Source: JAEMQF01 sp049297615 (GTDB lineage: Bacteria > Pseudomonadota > Gammaproteobacteria > Burkholderiales > Burkholderiaceae_C). From it: a DNA stretch of 11,014 nt. This document shows, one piece after another, positions 1 through 6,927 of this stretch (position 1 is its first letter; the number at the start of each line of letters is the position of its first letter). Under the pieces are notes generated by a model, which was not told the DNA's origin, ran no database searches, and saw only the letters and a program-made list of their open reading frames with translations. The position numbers were made by a program, and so were the translations under genes. The DNA lies in assembly GCA_049297615.1 (NCBI GenBank), contig JBAQUQ010000050.1, forward strand, positions 1 to 11,014, given 5' to 3'.

Positions 1-110
1 GCGCTGGTGCGCCGTCGCCTCGCAAGAGGGCGGGGATACAGCGCGGAACCGGAAGAGCCGGGGTGAGCCCGGACTAAGACAGCGGCGGCCCCGCCGGGCG
101 CTGCAAGTGA

Positions 111-552
111 TCAAGACCGAGACCGCCCAGCCCTGCTCGACGTGGTGACGCAGGACCAGTAGTTTGCTGCGCTCGAAGTTGCAGAACGTATAGGGCTCGG
201 CAGAGTCGGCTTCGCGCGGGATTGCGCTACCGGCCAGCAGCGGGCGCTGGGCTCACGCGCCCGAGCGTCTGGATCTACCGCATTGCGGACCTCGCAACTG
301 GCGCCACTAGAGTCGACTTTTGCAGCGGTCTCGGCCCGCGATCTTGGGATCTCGAGCGCCCGCTTCCAATGCGAGAGCGGACTTTTGGGAGCGTAGGCGT
401 CGCAATCGACCGAAGTGCGAGCACTCGGATTCAACGCTCCCAAAAGGGCGGTGATCTCAAGGCTGGCGGAGTCGGTGACTGCCACCCCCCGCACCAATGA
501 TCCGTACCCGGCCGATGCCAGCGCTGCCCGCCATCTCGTCCGCCTCGATCAT
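111..552 (-). pseudogene. Possible frameshifted fourth gene of the left operon
   Basis: An ATG at 552 lies 8 bases after the stop of the preceding minus-strand gene. It opens a frame reading MIEADEMAGSAGIGRVRIIG that soon stops. A run of six G on the minus strand (485-490) lies in it. If the run were one base shorter, this frame would join a frame that stays open to a stop at 111-113, giving about 146 residues that continue with VTDSASLEITALLGALNPSA. A third frame, open from 252 to the window edge for 84 codons, also looks protein-like (for example EPYTFCNFERSKL). Three shifted pieces on one strand suggest a decayed gene, or one with a sequencing error at the G run. I do not recognise the family. 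Chance open frames in GC-rich DNA are a real alternative. Nothing else was seen in 1-110. Confidence 0.25.
382..446. repeat. 13-bp inverted repeat with a nested small hairpin
   Basis: The arm CTTTTGGGAGCGT (382-394) is matched perfectly in inverted orientation by ACGCTCCCAAAAG (434-446), across a 39-base spacer. Inside the spacer, AGTGC-GA-GCACT (414-425) is a second perfect palindrome. No T run follows on either strand, so it does not look like a classical intrinsic terminator. It lies in the possible broken gene just downstream of the three-gene operon and could be an RNA 3' structure, a protein-binding site or chance. Confidence 0.45.
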
Positions 553-560
553 TGCGGACG

Positions 561-1004
561 CTATTCGACGGTCCTGATCTCAGTGTTGCCGGACTTCAGA
601 ATCGCATGCGCCATTCCCCTCGTAAGACTCATCTTCACCTGCGGATCAGCGATCGAGCGGGCACGAATTTCCGCGTGTGCCGGGTTTGCGGACCGGACAA
701 TGCTTGCCTCGACGCGGTCTTCCACAACCGCAACGGTGAAGCCAGCCTCGGGGCTGCTCGCGCATGCGGTGCTCACCACAGCCACGGAAGTGACACATGT
801 GGCAACCACGGGAGACGCTGCAGAGATGTCCTTATTGAAGATCTCGACGATGCTCGCGTAGGGCAGGATTGCTGTACGGCTTACCGAGACATCGACCTGG
901 GTAAACGCAAGCGAGGTCGCTCGTTTCTTTGCTGCCGACCAAAGGGGCTCGTACAACGCCCGGACTATTTGTTCGTGGTCGGCTACTACGTCCCCATTTG
1001 CCAT
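561..1004 (-). CDS. Small conserved protein of unknown function (SVSR and NPAHAEI motifs)
   Basis: A predicted 147-residue protein, last of the three-gene operon. The ATG at 1004 follows the TGA of the preceding gene by one base (TGAAATG), so its translation is probably coupled; no clear ribosome-binding site is visible. The frame stays open upstream to 1148, but that part lies inside the preceding gene and is unlikely to be used. Visible features are an acidic start (DHEQIVRALYEP), a VDVSVSR motif at about residues 38-44, a middle part rich in V, A and S, and NPAHAEI at about 110-116. There is no signal peptide and no convincing membrane helix. From memory, small proteins with an SVSR-like motif and a late N-P-x-H-A-x-I motif occur as hypothetical proteins in variable regions; I know of no assigned function. 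It probably works with its two upstream neighbours. Confidence 0.7.
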   Translation of the reverse strand: MANGDVVADHEQIVRALYEPLWSAAKKRATSLAFTQVDVSVSRTAILPYASIVEIFNKDISAASPVVATCVTSVAVVSTACASSPEAGFTVAVVEDRVEASIVRSANPAHAEIRARSIADPQVKMSLTRGMAHAILKSGNTEIRTVE

Positions 1005-1005
1005 T

Positions 1006-1608
1006 TCACGCAGCAACGGCGCTCTTCGACTCGTCCTCGAAGAACGCAGCAACGGCATAGCCGCTGGCGACACCCTCTGCGCCAGTGCGCTCGAAGAAAT
1101 AGTGCACGCCGTCAGCCGCAAATTCCAGCTCCACGAGCGCGTCGGCATCGAGCCAATTGACCGCGACGTTCCCGTGACGGGACATGAAGACAGCCAGCCC
1201 GTCAGGTCGCAAGCCTGTATCCCGGAAGAACTGTGAGAAGGCAGCTACCGAGTCGTCACTCAGCGTGTGCGCGCCTTGCCCATCCCAATTGGCCCGCAAT
1301 TGGCCAAATCGCTCCAGCCGCTCGACACCATCCTCCCCGAGAGCGAGTCTCGCAGCTTCGCTCAGTGGCGACGGAGCGCCCGCGGTATATCCGCAAAGGA
1401 GACGCGAACTGCCCTTCACACGCGAGCTGCTGGTCTCGGTCGGCGAAACGATTTCCCTGGGCGCCCCGGTCCTCTGCGTCGCCTCCTCGCTGGCAGAGGC
1501 CATACCTGTCGCGGCAAGTGCTGCTGACATCCAAAGCGGACTGGCAGTGGTACCCGCGGTGGTGCTAGTGGAGAACAGCCGAAGGCTCATATTGCGGATC
1601 CATTTCAC
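1006..1608 (-). CDS. Hypothetical protein with NWDGQG core
   Basis: A predicted 200-residue protein, second gene of the operon. The start is a GTG at 1608: AGGA lies 8 bases upstream on the minus strand, inside the 3' end of the TIGR04255 gene, which gives a 44-base overlap. An ATG at 1590 is the alternative. Residues 1-45 are basic and then hydrophobic (SPLWMSAALAATGMASA), a weak hint of a signal peptide. The conserved-looking part runs from about residue 95: RFGQLRANWDGQGA, a helical stretch, then SRHGNVAVNWLDADALVELEF and DGVHYFF. An N/G-W-D/N-G-x-G motif followed by a G-x-(V/I)-x-(V/L)-x-W strand and a D/G-x-x-x-Y-Y/F strand is, as I recall it, a pattern of short unannotated proteins in variable regions. 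The function is unknown. It is most likely a partner of the TIGR04255 protein. Confidence 0.75.
   Translation of the reverse strand: MKWIRNMSLRLFSTSTTAGTTASPLWMSAALAATGMASASEEATQRTGAPREIVSPTETSSSRVKGSSRLLCGYTAGAPSPLSEAARLALGEDGVERLERFGQLRANWDGQGAHTLSDDSVAAFSQFFRDTGLRPDGLAVFMSRHGNVAVNWLDADALVELEFAADGVHYFFERTGAEGVASGYAVAAFFEDESKSAVAA
1023..1043 (-). other. Hairpin before the third operon gene, between 12-bp direct repeats
   Basis: TCTTCGA and TCGAAGA form a perfect 7-bp stem with a 7-base loop, in the last codons of the NWDGQG gene and 18 bases before the ATG at 1004. The hairpin is bracketed by two perfect copies of CGCAGCAACGGC (1009-1020 and 1045-1056). In the transcript the loop reads GGACGAG, so the structure could modulate start-codon access. 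The repeats also encode a repeated Ala-Val-Ala-Ala, so a small in-frame duplication explains part of the pattern. Confidence 0.35.
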
Positions 1609-2341
1609 GAATCGATTCCTGTGTTAGGCAATCGAAAAACGCCCGCTTGTTTGTCGATCGTATTGCGTCCAGACGCCCTTCCAACTCAGCGTCAAAAGTA
1701 GCAAGGTCATTCGTCACGTGCGCGCATACGGTGTCGACGTCAATGACACCTCCCGACCTCGGTGCCTCGCCCTCCGGCTGGTATTGAGCCGGGGAGGAAA
1801 TCGTCATGATGGTGACTGTGTCCTTGGCGTTCGGCATCTCGACTCGCAACTGGACGTTTTCCTTGTCGAGCACGAATTCGCCAAACTGGATCTTCCAATC
1901 GAGCATCTCCGTGTTGCCTTGCTTGCCATCCGACGACGGGAAGAAGTTTGTGAATTTGACCGAATAGCGATCAACGCCGCGAATGAGTTCGCTCTGGATC
2001 ACTGTGCGGAACAACTCGTGGATGTCGAGTCGTAGCTGTGCCCACCCAGGATATGGCAATCGGCAGGCAACCGCTACGTTGCGCGCACCGATGAGGACAA
2101 AGTATTTGCGCCAAGGAATTCTGACGATGGATGCGTACGCGAGGTTGGCGTCTTGCGCCCGCATCGCCTCAGGGATCATGCCGGCAGGCAGTTGCTCCGA
2201 AGGGCCGACCTCGCGTCGAAAGGTCGCATACAAGAAGCCGGGGAGCACTGTATGCAGAGCACCCGTCGGCGACACCCGGAGCTCGCAAACGGCCTCCACG
2301 ATCGGCTCCTTACCCAGCTTTGACGGCATCGGTTTTGGCAT
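1565..2341 (-). CDS. TIGR04255 family protein
   Basis: A predicted 258-residue protein, first gene of the operon and about the usual length for the TIGR04255 ('sporadically distributed') family. The family hallmark is near the N-terminus: LGKEPIVEAVCELRV at about residues 9-23, matching the usual P-I/L-V-E-A-V-x-E-x-R pattern. Further features are an aromatic central region, DWKIQFGEFVLDKENVQLRV at about 148-167, and a late part ending in a helix with NKRAFFDCLT, typical of the family end. There is no signal peptide or membrane segment, so it is probably cytoplasmic. The family has no established biochemical role; its patchy distribution suggests horizontal transfer. The ATG at 2341 has only a weak GAAAG before it; the ATG at 2329 is an alternative. 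The 3' end overlaps the next gene, so the two are very likely co-translated. Confidence 0.85.
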   Translation of the reverse strand: MPKPMPSKLGKEPIVEAVCELRVSPTGALHTVLPGFLYATFRREVGPSEQLPAGMIPEAMRAQDANLAYASIVRIPWRKYFVLIGARNVAVACRLPYPGWAQLRLDIHELFRTVIQSELIRGVDRYSVKFTNFFPSSDGKQGNTEMLDWKIQFGEFVLDKENVQLRVEMPNAKDTVTIMTISSPAQYQPEGEAPRSGGVIDVDTVCAHVTNDLATFDAELEGRLDAIRSTNKRAFFDCLTQESIREMDPQYEPSAVLH

Positions 2342-2830
2342 GTACTTTCGGGTCGTCGCTGTTTGAGTCGCGGATGCAACAATACTTCCAGCAGCCGGGC
2401 CGGAAGCAGATCAGTACACGATAGCACAGGCACGTCACCGGGACGCGGTAGCGCTCCTCAAACAGCTTCGAGTCGAGGCGGAGCCGCCGGCCGCTGTTCA
2501 GTGGGGACGCCCGCAGTCACGACGGGACGGTCGACTTCTCTCAGGTGCGCACGATACTAGGCGCCCGGGCGACGGCGCGCCGCATCACTGGGCGGACGCG
2601 TTTGCGGACTGGCGGATGTTCCTCCGGGAGCTCGCGACGAAAGGCAGCAATGGGTCGTGACCGGTTATTCGAGCTGACATCATAATGCCGACCCTCGGTC
2701 GCGCTGAATTCGCCTGACGGCGCGGCGGACTCCTTCGGCGTGGATGGCGCCGGCCGAGCGCTGCTGGCGCCGAGTTTCGCAGTCATCGCCCGATAGATGC
2801 CCAACGGTGTGGCGCACCACACCGGCGCGC
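2342..2830. other. Gene-poor stretch upstream of the TIGR04255 operon
   Basis: I could support no gene in this stretch of about 490 bases. It must contain the promoter of the three-gene operon. A possible extended -10 (TGCTATCGT, read on the minus strand near 2415-2425) is present without a convincing -35 box. The part around 2625-2660 (a minus-strand reading with CGACCCATTGCTGCCTTTCG) resembles degenerate short intergenic repeats often seen in high-GC proteobacteria, but that is only a memory-based impression. The right end merges with the permease stub at 2831. Confidence 0.4.
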
Positions 2831-2946
2831 CTACCTCGCTCCGGCGCTGCCGGCGTACCTGTGCGCCAGCGCGACCAGGGCGACCGACACGACGCTGACG
2901 ACCGTGCCGCGTGCGCCGAGCTGCCCGGTCAGGCCGTCGAGCCACA
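2826..2946. repeat. Direct repeat, left copy (121 bp)
   Basis: This segment aligns without gaps to 5116-5236, a constant offset of 2290 bases. By eye there are 8 mismatches in 121 positions, about 93% identity. Homology stops abruptly at both ends. The repeats bracket the flavin-enzyme/LysR gene pair. Confidence 0.92.
2831..2946 (-). pseudogene. 3' stub of a duplicated ABC permease gene
   Basis: The minus strand reads WLDGLTGQLGARGTVVSVVS and continues for 37 codons to a TAG at 2831-2833. This is the C-terminus of the two-domain ABC permease encoded at 5121-6854, with 33 of 37 residues identical. The changes are L to R, M to T, V to L and K to R. Half of the eight base differences are silent. 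Nothing upstream of the stub matches the permease, and no start codon or membrane domain remains, so it cannot be functional. It is either the end of a paralogous permease gene lost by deletion, or the duplicated gene end left when the neighbouring cassette integrated. Confidence 0.88.
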
Positions 2947-2980
2947 GGCCCTCGAGCTGAGCTGCCTTGCGCCGGCTGCG

Positions 2981-3922
2981 CTACCAATGGCCGGTGGCGG
3001 CGAGTTGCGGCGCCGGCTGGGGCGCCGACCAGCGCAGCGGCAGCGCCTGCGGCGTCCACAGCCCGGCCTCGACGTCGATGCGCAGCAAGCGCAACGCGCC
3101 GGCGAAGGCCTCGACCTCCGGCCCACTGGTGATGATGTCGGCGCGGCCGGTCAGTTGCAGCACGCTACCGGTCTCGTGATCGACGAACAGCAATCCGGCG
3201 CGGCGGTGCAGCGTGATGTTGCCGAGCGTGTTGAAGAAGAAGTTGCCGCGAAAATCCGGCAGCGTCAGCACCGTGCCGCCGGCGCCATCGTGCACCCGCA
3301 CGAAACCCGGTCTGCCGCCGCGGTGCGACACATCAACGCCGTGGCCCGGTGCGGTGCTCGCGATGAACAGGGTATCGGCCTGGGCGACCCACGCGGCGGC
3401 CGCGGCTGACAAGCGTGGCCCTTCGGGCTGCGCAGCCCGCGTCGCGCCGTCACCCTCTGCCACCCAGCGCGGCGTACGCGCCTGGATGTACTGCGGGCAG
3501 TTGCCGAAGCTCTGCTGCACCCGCAACCCGAAGCCTGCGTCATCGACCGCCACCACGCTGCCGTTGACCCGGTTGCGCCGCCGGGTCTGCGGCTCGATGC
3601 CGAGCAGGCCCAGCGAGGCGCCGACGCGCAGTTGCGCCTGCAGCGGATCTTCGCCGCGCGGCAGCGCCTCCACCCGCAGATGCCGGGCGTCCGGCGTGCG
3701 AATGAACCCGGGCAAGTTCGCGAGCATCGACGCCCAAGGACGTTGCGCGTTATCGACACTGCCGACCAGCAGCGTCGGCAACTGCTCGAAGAACTCGCGG
3801 TGCTGCTCGGGCAGGTGGTCGCGGATCACGCGTGGCCCCAGCTCGCACAGCCGTTCGTGCACACCCGCGGCCTGCTGCAGCGCGACCTCGCCCGCGTGAA
3901 ACACCGCCTTGTTCGTGTCCAT
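2981..3922 (-). CDS. Pyridoxamine 5'-phosphate oxidase-like flavin-binding protein (COG3576 type)
   Basis: A predicted 313-residue soluble protein with two split-barrel, FMN-binding-like halves. The first half (about residues 37-150) carries ASMLANLPGFI, the basic motif RRRNRVNG (114-121) and SFGNCPQYIQ (138-147), which are typical of the COG3576 flavin-nucleotide-binding group. The second half (about 180-285) carries DVSHRGGRPGFV (197-208) and PDFRGNFFFNTLGNI (222-236). Related proteins may be fused to a ferredoxin/oxidoreductase module; this one ends after the second barrel with a short P/A-rich tail, so it would need an external reductant. The substrate is unknown. The ATG at 3922 is chosen because GAGGA lies 7 bases upstream; the frame is open to 4150 but lacks a comparable site. 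The gene is divergent from the LysR gene, which probably controls it, and lies inside the direct-repeat-bracketed segment. Confidence 0.88.
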   Translation of the reverse strand: MDTNKAVFHAGEVALQQAAGVHERLCELGPRVIRDHLPEQHREFFEQLPTLLVGSVDNAQRPWASMLANLPGFIRTPDARHLRVEALPRGEDPLQAQLRVGASLGLLGIEPQTRRRNRVNGSVVAVDDAGFGLRVQQSFGNCPQYIQARTPRWVAEGDGATRAAQPEGPRLSAAAAAWVAQADTLFIASTAPGHGVDVSHRGGRPGFVRVHDGAGGTVLTLPDFRGNFFFNTLGNITLHRRAGLLFVDHETGSVLQLTGRADIITSGPEVEAFAGALRLLRIDVEAGLWTPQALPLRWSAPQPAPQLAATGHW

Positions 3923-4148
3923 GCTGTCGTCCTCAGGCGGTCGCTTCACCGCGCTGCGCACCATGCCGACGCAGCGCGGCAGGGCCCCGATGCACGCGAG
4001 CCATCGGGCGGGGCGGAGAATCGGTGCGTGAGGTGTGTGGCATGGCGTTGTCCGATGGGGCTGGAATGGTCGCCAGCTTACGCAGCGCCGCCGTGCAGCG
4101 GAACCACCGCCGCCGACATTTGACTCTTGCAACCGGTGCAATGCCGAC
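3923..4148. promoter_or_regulatory. Divergent intergenic region between the flavin-enzyme and LysR genes
   Basis: These 226 bases separate two divergently transcribed genes, the classic place for a LysR-type regulator to bind and control both directions. The promoters of both genes should lie here. TTGACT at 4120-4125 resembles a -35 hexamer but is only about 24 bases from the LysR start, so it cannot drive that gene in the usual way. Confidence 0.6.
4127..4141. promoter_or_regulatory. Candidate LysR-type operator (TTGCA-N5-TGCAA)
   Basis: TTGCAACCGGTGCAA is an interrupted palindrome with perfect 5-bp arms. It contains the T-N11-A core expected for LysR-type regulators. It ends 7 bases before the LysR start codon, where a ribosome-binding site would be, and no Shine-Dalgarno sequence is visible there. 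Binding at this place would fit negative autoregulation. The match is short, so it could be coincidental. Confidence 0.4.
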
Positions 4149-5048
4149 ATGGATCATCTGGACTCGTTGAAGGTGTTCGTCGCCGTGGCCGAAGCGCAGG
4201 GCCTTGCGCCGGCCGCGCGGCGCTTGCAGCTGTCCGCACCGGCGGTGACACGCGCGATCGCCGCGCTCGAGCATCGCCTGGGCGCGCAGCTGCTGCAGCG
4301 CAGTACGCGCAGCGTGCGGCTGACCGATGTCGGCGAGCGATTCCTGAACGATTGCAAGCGCGTGCTGGCCGACCTGGCCGAAGCCGAGGCTTCGGCCGGT
4401 GGCGCGCATGCCGCGCCGCAGGGGGCGCTCGCGATCACCGCGCCGGCGATGTTCGGGCGCCTGCACATCGCGCCGATCGCGCTCGACTTTCTGGCGTTGC
4501 ACCCGCGGGTGAGCATCAACGGCGTGTTCGTCGACCGCATCGTGCACCTGATGGACGAGGGCGTCGACGTGGCGTTGCGCATCGCCCACCTGCCCGACTC
4601 GGGCTTGACGGCGGTGCGCGTCGGCTCGTTGCGGCGCGTCGTCGTGGCGGCGCCAGCCTATCTGGCCGAGCGTGGTGTGCCGCAGAGTCCGGCGGAGTTG
4701 AGTCACCACGATGCGATCGGTTTCGCGCAGACGGGTGGCCCTGCTGCGCCTTGGTCGTTCGGCAGCACGCGCGAGGGCACGCAGCCGCGCATTCGTCTCA
4801 CGACCAACGCCGCCGAAGCGGCCGTCGACGCGGCGGTGCGTGGCCACGGCCTGGCGCGCGCGCTGCACTATCAGGTGGATGCCGAGGTGCGCGCCGGGCG
4901 CCTGGCCATCGTGCTCGCCGAGTTCGAACCCGAGCCGGTTCCGGTGCACCTGGTGCACGTGGCCGGCCGCATGGCGCCGGCCAAGCTGCGCGCGTTCATC
5001 GACTTCGCGGCCGAGCGGCTGCGCAACGAGCCCGTGCTCAGGCCATAG
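4149..5048 (+). CDS. LysR family transcriptional regulator
   Basis: A predicted 299-residue protein of normal length for the family. The N-terminal winged helix-turn-helix spans about residues 3-62, with AEAQGLAPAARRLQLSAPAV as the HTH core and the typical RSTRSVRLTDVGERF ending. A linker helix follows, then a two-lobed effector domain (about 90-290) with GALAITAPAMFGRLHIAPI, RVSINGVFVDRIVHLMDEGV and DVALRIAHLPDSGL, which resemble the CrgA/DsdC-like branch. The ATG at 4149 gives the standard MDxLxSLKVFVAVAE start; an upstream extension in the same frame is not protein-like. It is divergent from the flavin-enzyme gene, its likeliest target. It converges on the transporter operon, so control of that operon is not implied by position. 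The inducer is unknown. The coding DNA is very GC-rich. Confidence 0.95.
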   Translation: MDHLDSLKVFVAVAEAQGLAPAARRLQLSAPAVTRAIAALEHRLGAQLLQRSTRSVRLTDVGERFLNDCKRVLADLAEAEASAGGAHAAPQGALAITAPAMFGRLHIAPIALDFLALHPRVSINGVFVDRIVHLMDEGVDVALRIAHLPDSGLTAVRVGSLRRVVVAAPAYLAERGVPQSPAELSHHDAIGFAQTGGPAAPWSFGSTREGTQPRIRLTTNAAEAAVDAAVRGHGLARALHYQVDAEVRAGRLAIVLAEFEPEPVPVHLVHVAGRMAPAKLRAFIDFAAERLRNEPVLRP

Positions 5049-5060
5049 CCGTGATCACCT

Positions 5061-5073
5061 CCGGCGGCGCCGG
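5061..5073. terminator. Short GC hairpin between convergent genes
   Basis: CCGGC-GGC-GCCGG forms a perfect 5-bp stem with a 3-base loop, 12 bases after the LysR stop, between that gene and the converging permease gene. There is no T run, so it is at best a weak or factor-assisted terminator. Confidence 0.3.
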
Positions 5074-5115
5074 GTTCGACGTTGAAGACGCCATCCGAGC
5101 TCTGTCGGCGCCAAA

Positions 5116-5236
5116 CGCGCCTACCTCGCTCCCGCGCTCCCGGCGTACTTGTGCGCCACCGCGACCAGGGCCACCGACACGACGCTGACGACCATGCCGA
5201 GGGCGCCGAGCTGCCCGGTCAGGCCGTCGAGCCACA
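5116..5236. repeat. Direct repeat, right copy (121 bp)
   Basis: This is the partner of 2826-2946. It comprises the last 38 codons or so of the intact permease gene, its TAG stop and five bases beyond it. The intact reading frame marks it as the functional member of the pair. Confidence 0.92.
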
Positions 5237-6854
5237 TGAAATACAGCAGCGGCCCCACCGGCTCGGTGGCCGGCGTGTAGAGGAACAGCGACAGGCTGAA
5301 CTCGCGCATGAAGATCGTCACGAGCAGGATCCAGCCGGCGATCAGGCCGGGGCGCATCAGCGGCAGCAGGATGCGCCGGAACGTCGTCAACAAGCCGCCG
5401 CCGCAGGCACGCGACGCTTCCTCGAGTTCGCCGTGGATCTGCACGATCGTGCCCGTCACCGCGCGCAGGCCATAGGGCAGGAAGCGCGTCACATAGGCGA
5501 TCATCAGGATCCAGATCGTGCCGTATATCGGGAGCGGCAACTGCACGTAGCCCCAGAGCAGTCCGATGGCCAGCGCCGTGCTCGGGAACGCCCAGGGCAG
5601 GAAGGTCATGCCCTCGAGAACGCCGCGGCCGCGCACCTTGGTCTTGACGGTGATATAGGCCGTCACCGAAGCCAGCGCCATCGCGATCGTCGCGCCACCG
5701 ACGGCCAGGATCAGGCTGTTGCCGATGGCGTCGTAGACCCGATCGTTCTGGAAGACATAGGCGTAGTGCTTGAGCGACATCAGCTTCACGCTGTCCAGCG
5801 TCGGCACATGGTAGTAAGGCAGGAGCGAGGTGAGGAACAGCATCACCACCGGCAGCACCACCATCAAGGTCAGGATCAGCAGCGCACCGAGCGAGGCGGC
5901 GTAGCGCCAGCGTCCGAGGTCGATCATGTTCGGCCGGTAGCCCTTGCCGGTGACCGTCACGAAGGCCTCGCTGCGCGACGTGAAGCGCCGGTACAGGAAG
6001 ACGAATACCAAAGCCACCGCCAGCAGGCTCACGCCATAGGTGGCCGCCAGGTTGTAGTTGGGTGGATAGGCGGCCAGCGCCTCGCGGTAGATCTTGGTCG
6101 TGAACAACTCGATGCGCGCCGGCAGGGCGATGATCGCCGGCGTGTCGAAGCTCTCCAGCGCACGCACGAAGTTCAAGGTCGCCGCCGCGAGGATGGCCGG
6201 ACGCATGAGCGGGAAGGTGATGCGGCGCATGATCAGAAACTGGCTCGAGCCGAGCATGCGCGCCGATTCCTCGAGCGACGGGTCCATGCCGCGCATCGCG
6301 GCGCTGATGATCAGGAAAGCCAGCGGCGTCAGGATCAGCGCTTCGACGAAGATCAGCCCTGGCATCGAATAGATGTTGAAGGGGGCCTTGCTCAGATGGA
6401 AGATGCTCTTGAGGATTTCGTTGAGCATGCCCACCGTCGGGCTCAGCAGCAGGGTCCAGGCGATGGCGATCAGCAAGGGCGGGAAGATGTTGGGAACGAT
6501 CGCGGTGAGTTCGAACAGGGCGCGCATCGGCGCGTTCGTGCGCACCGTGATCCAGGCCAGGGTCAAGGCGAGCACGATCGACAGCAGCGACGAGCCGAAC
6601 GCGAAGACGAAGGAATCGACGAGCAGCGTATAGGTCTCGGGGTCGCTGTACGCGCTGATGTAGTTGATCAGCGAAGCCGCGCCGGCCTGCCCCAGCGGCG
6701 CGGTCGTGAAACTGCCATAGAACAGCATCGCCGTCGGGAACAGGGCGAGGAAGCCCAGCACCAAGGACAACCCCATCACCACCATCGTCAGCGGGTCGCG
6801 CCAGCCGGTGCGCCAGGGCAGCGGGCGCGGCTGCGTCGTCGCAACGGCGTTCAT
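5121..6854 (-). CDS. ABC transporter permease, fused two-domain (FbpB/ThiP type)
   Basis: A predicted 577-residue inner-membrane protein, the translocation pore of a binding-protein-dependent importer. It is a tandem fusion of two permease domains with about twelve hydrophobic segments in all. Each domain has the EAA loop that docks on the ATPase: EESARMLGSSQFLIMRRITF at about 195-214, and EEASRACGGGLLTTFRRILL at about 478-497. The length and fused layout match the FbpB/AfuB/ThiP-like permeases of ferric, thiamine and aminoethylphosphonate importers. As one chain carries both domains, no second permease is needed. The ATG at 6854 has a GGGG just upstream, with short spacing. The gene is last in the operon, 73 bases after the binding-protein gene. 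Its 3' end is the source-like copy of the repeat also found at 2826-2946. Confidence 0.95.
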   Translation of the reverse strand: MNAVATTQPRPLPWRTGWRDPLTMVVMGLSLVLGFLALFPTAMLFYGSFTTAPLGQAGAASLINYISAYSDPETYTLLVDSFVFAFGSSLLSIVLALTLAWITVRTNAPMRALFELTAIVPNIFPPLLIAIAWTLLLSPTVGMLNEILKSIFHLSKAPFNIYSMPGLIFVEALILTPLAFLIISAAMRGMDPSLEESARMLGSSQFLIMRRITFPLMRPAILAAATLNFVRALESFDTPAIIALPARIELFTTKIYREALAAYPPNYNLAATYGVSLLAVALVFVFLYRRFTSRSEAFVTVTGKGYRPNMIDLGRWRYAASLGALLILTLMVVLPVVMLFLTSLLPYYHVPTLDSVKLMSLKHYAYVFQNDRVYDAIGNSLILAVGGATIAMALASVTAYITVKTKVRGRGVLEGMTFLPWAFPSTALAIGLLWGYVQLPLPIYGTIWILMIAYVTRFLPYGLRAVTGTIVQIHGELEEASRACGGGLLTTFRRILLPLMRPGLIAGWILLVTIFMREFSLSLFLYTPATEPVGPLLYFMWLDGLTGQLGALGMVVSVVSVALVAVAHKYAGSAGAR

Positions 6855-6927
6855 CGCCCCGGGGTTATCGCAGCGATCGCGGGTCGCACGCCATGCCTGG
6901 CGCCACCCTGTGCCACCCGGGCGCGGA

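Noticed and set aside
429..446. Integron attC-like core (GTTGAAT on the minus strand)
   Set aside because: One 7-base core match is present but no partner core lies at the required distance, and there is no integron integrase in the window.
3933..4958. Long minus-strand open frame antisense to the LysR gene
   Set aside because: The plus-strand LysR protein is full length with all family features. The antisense translation is arginine-rich low-complexity sequence.
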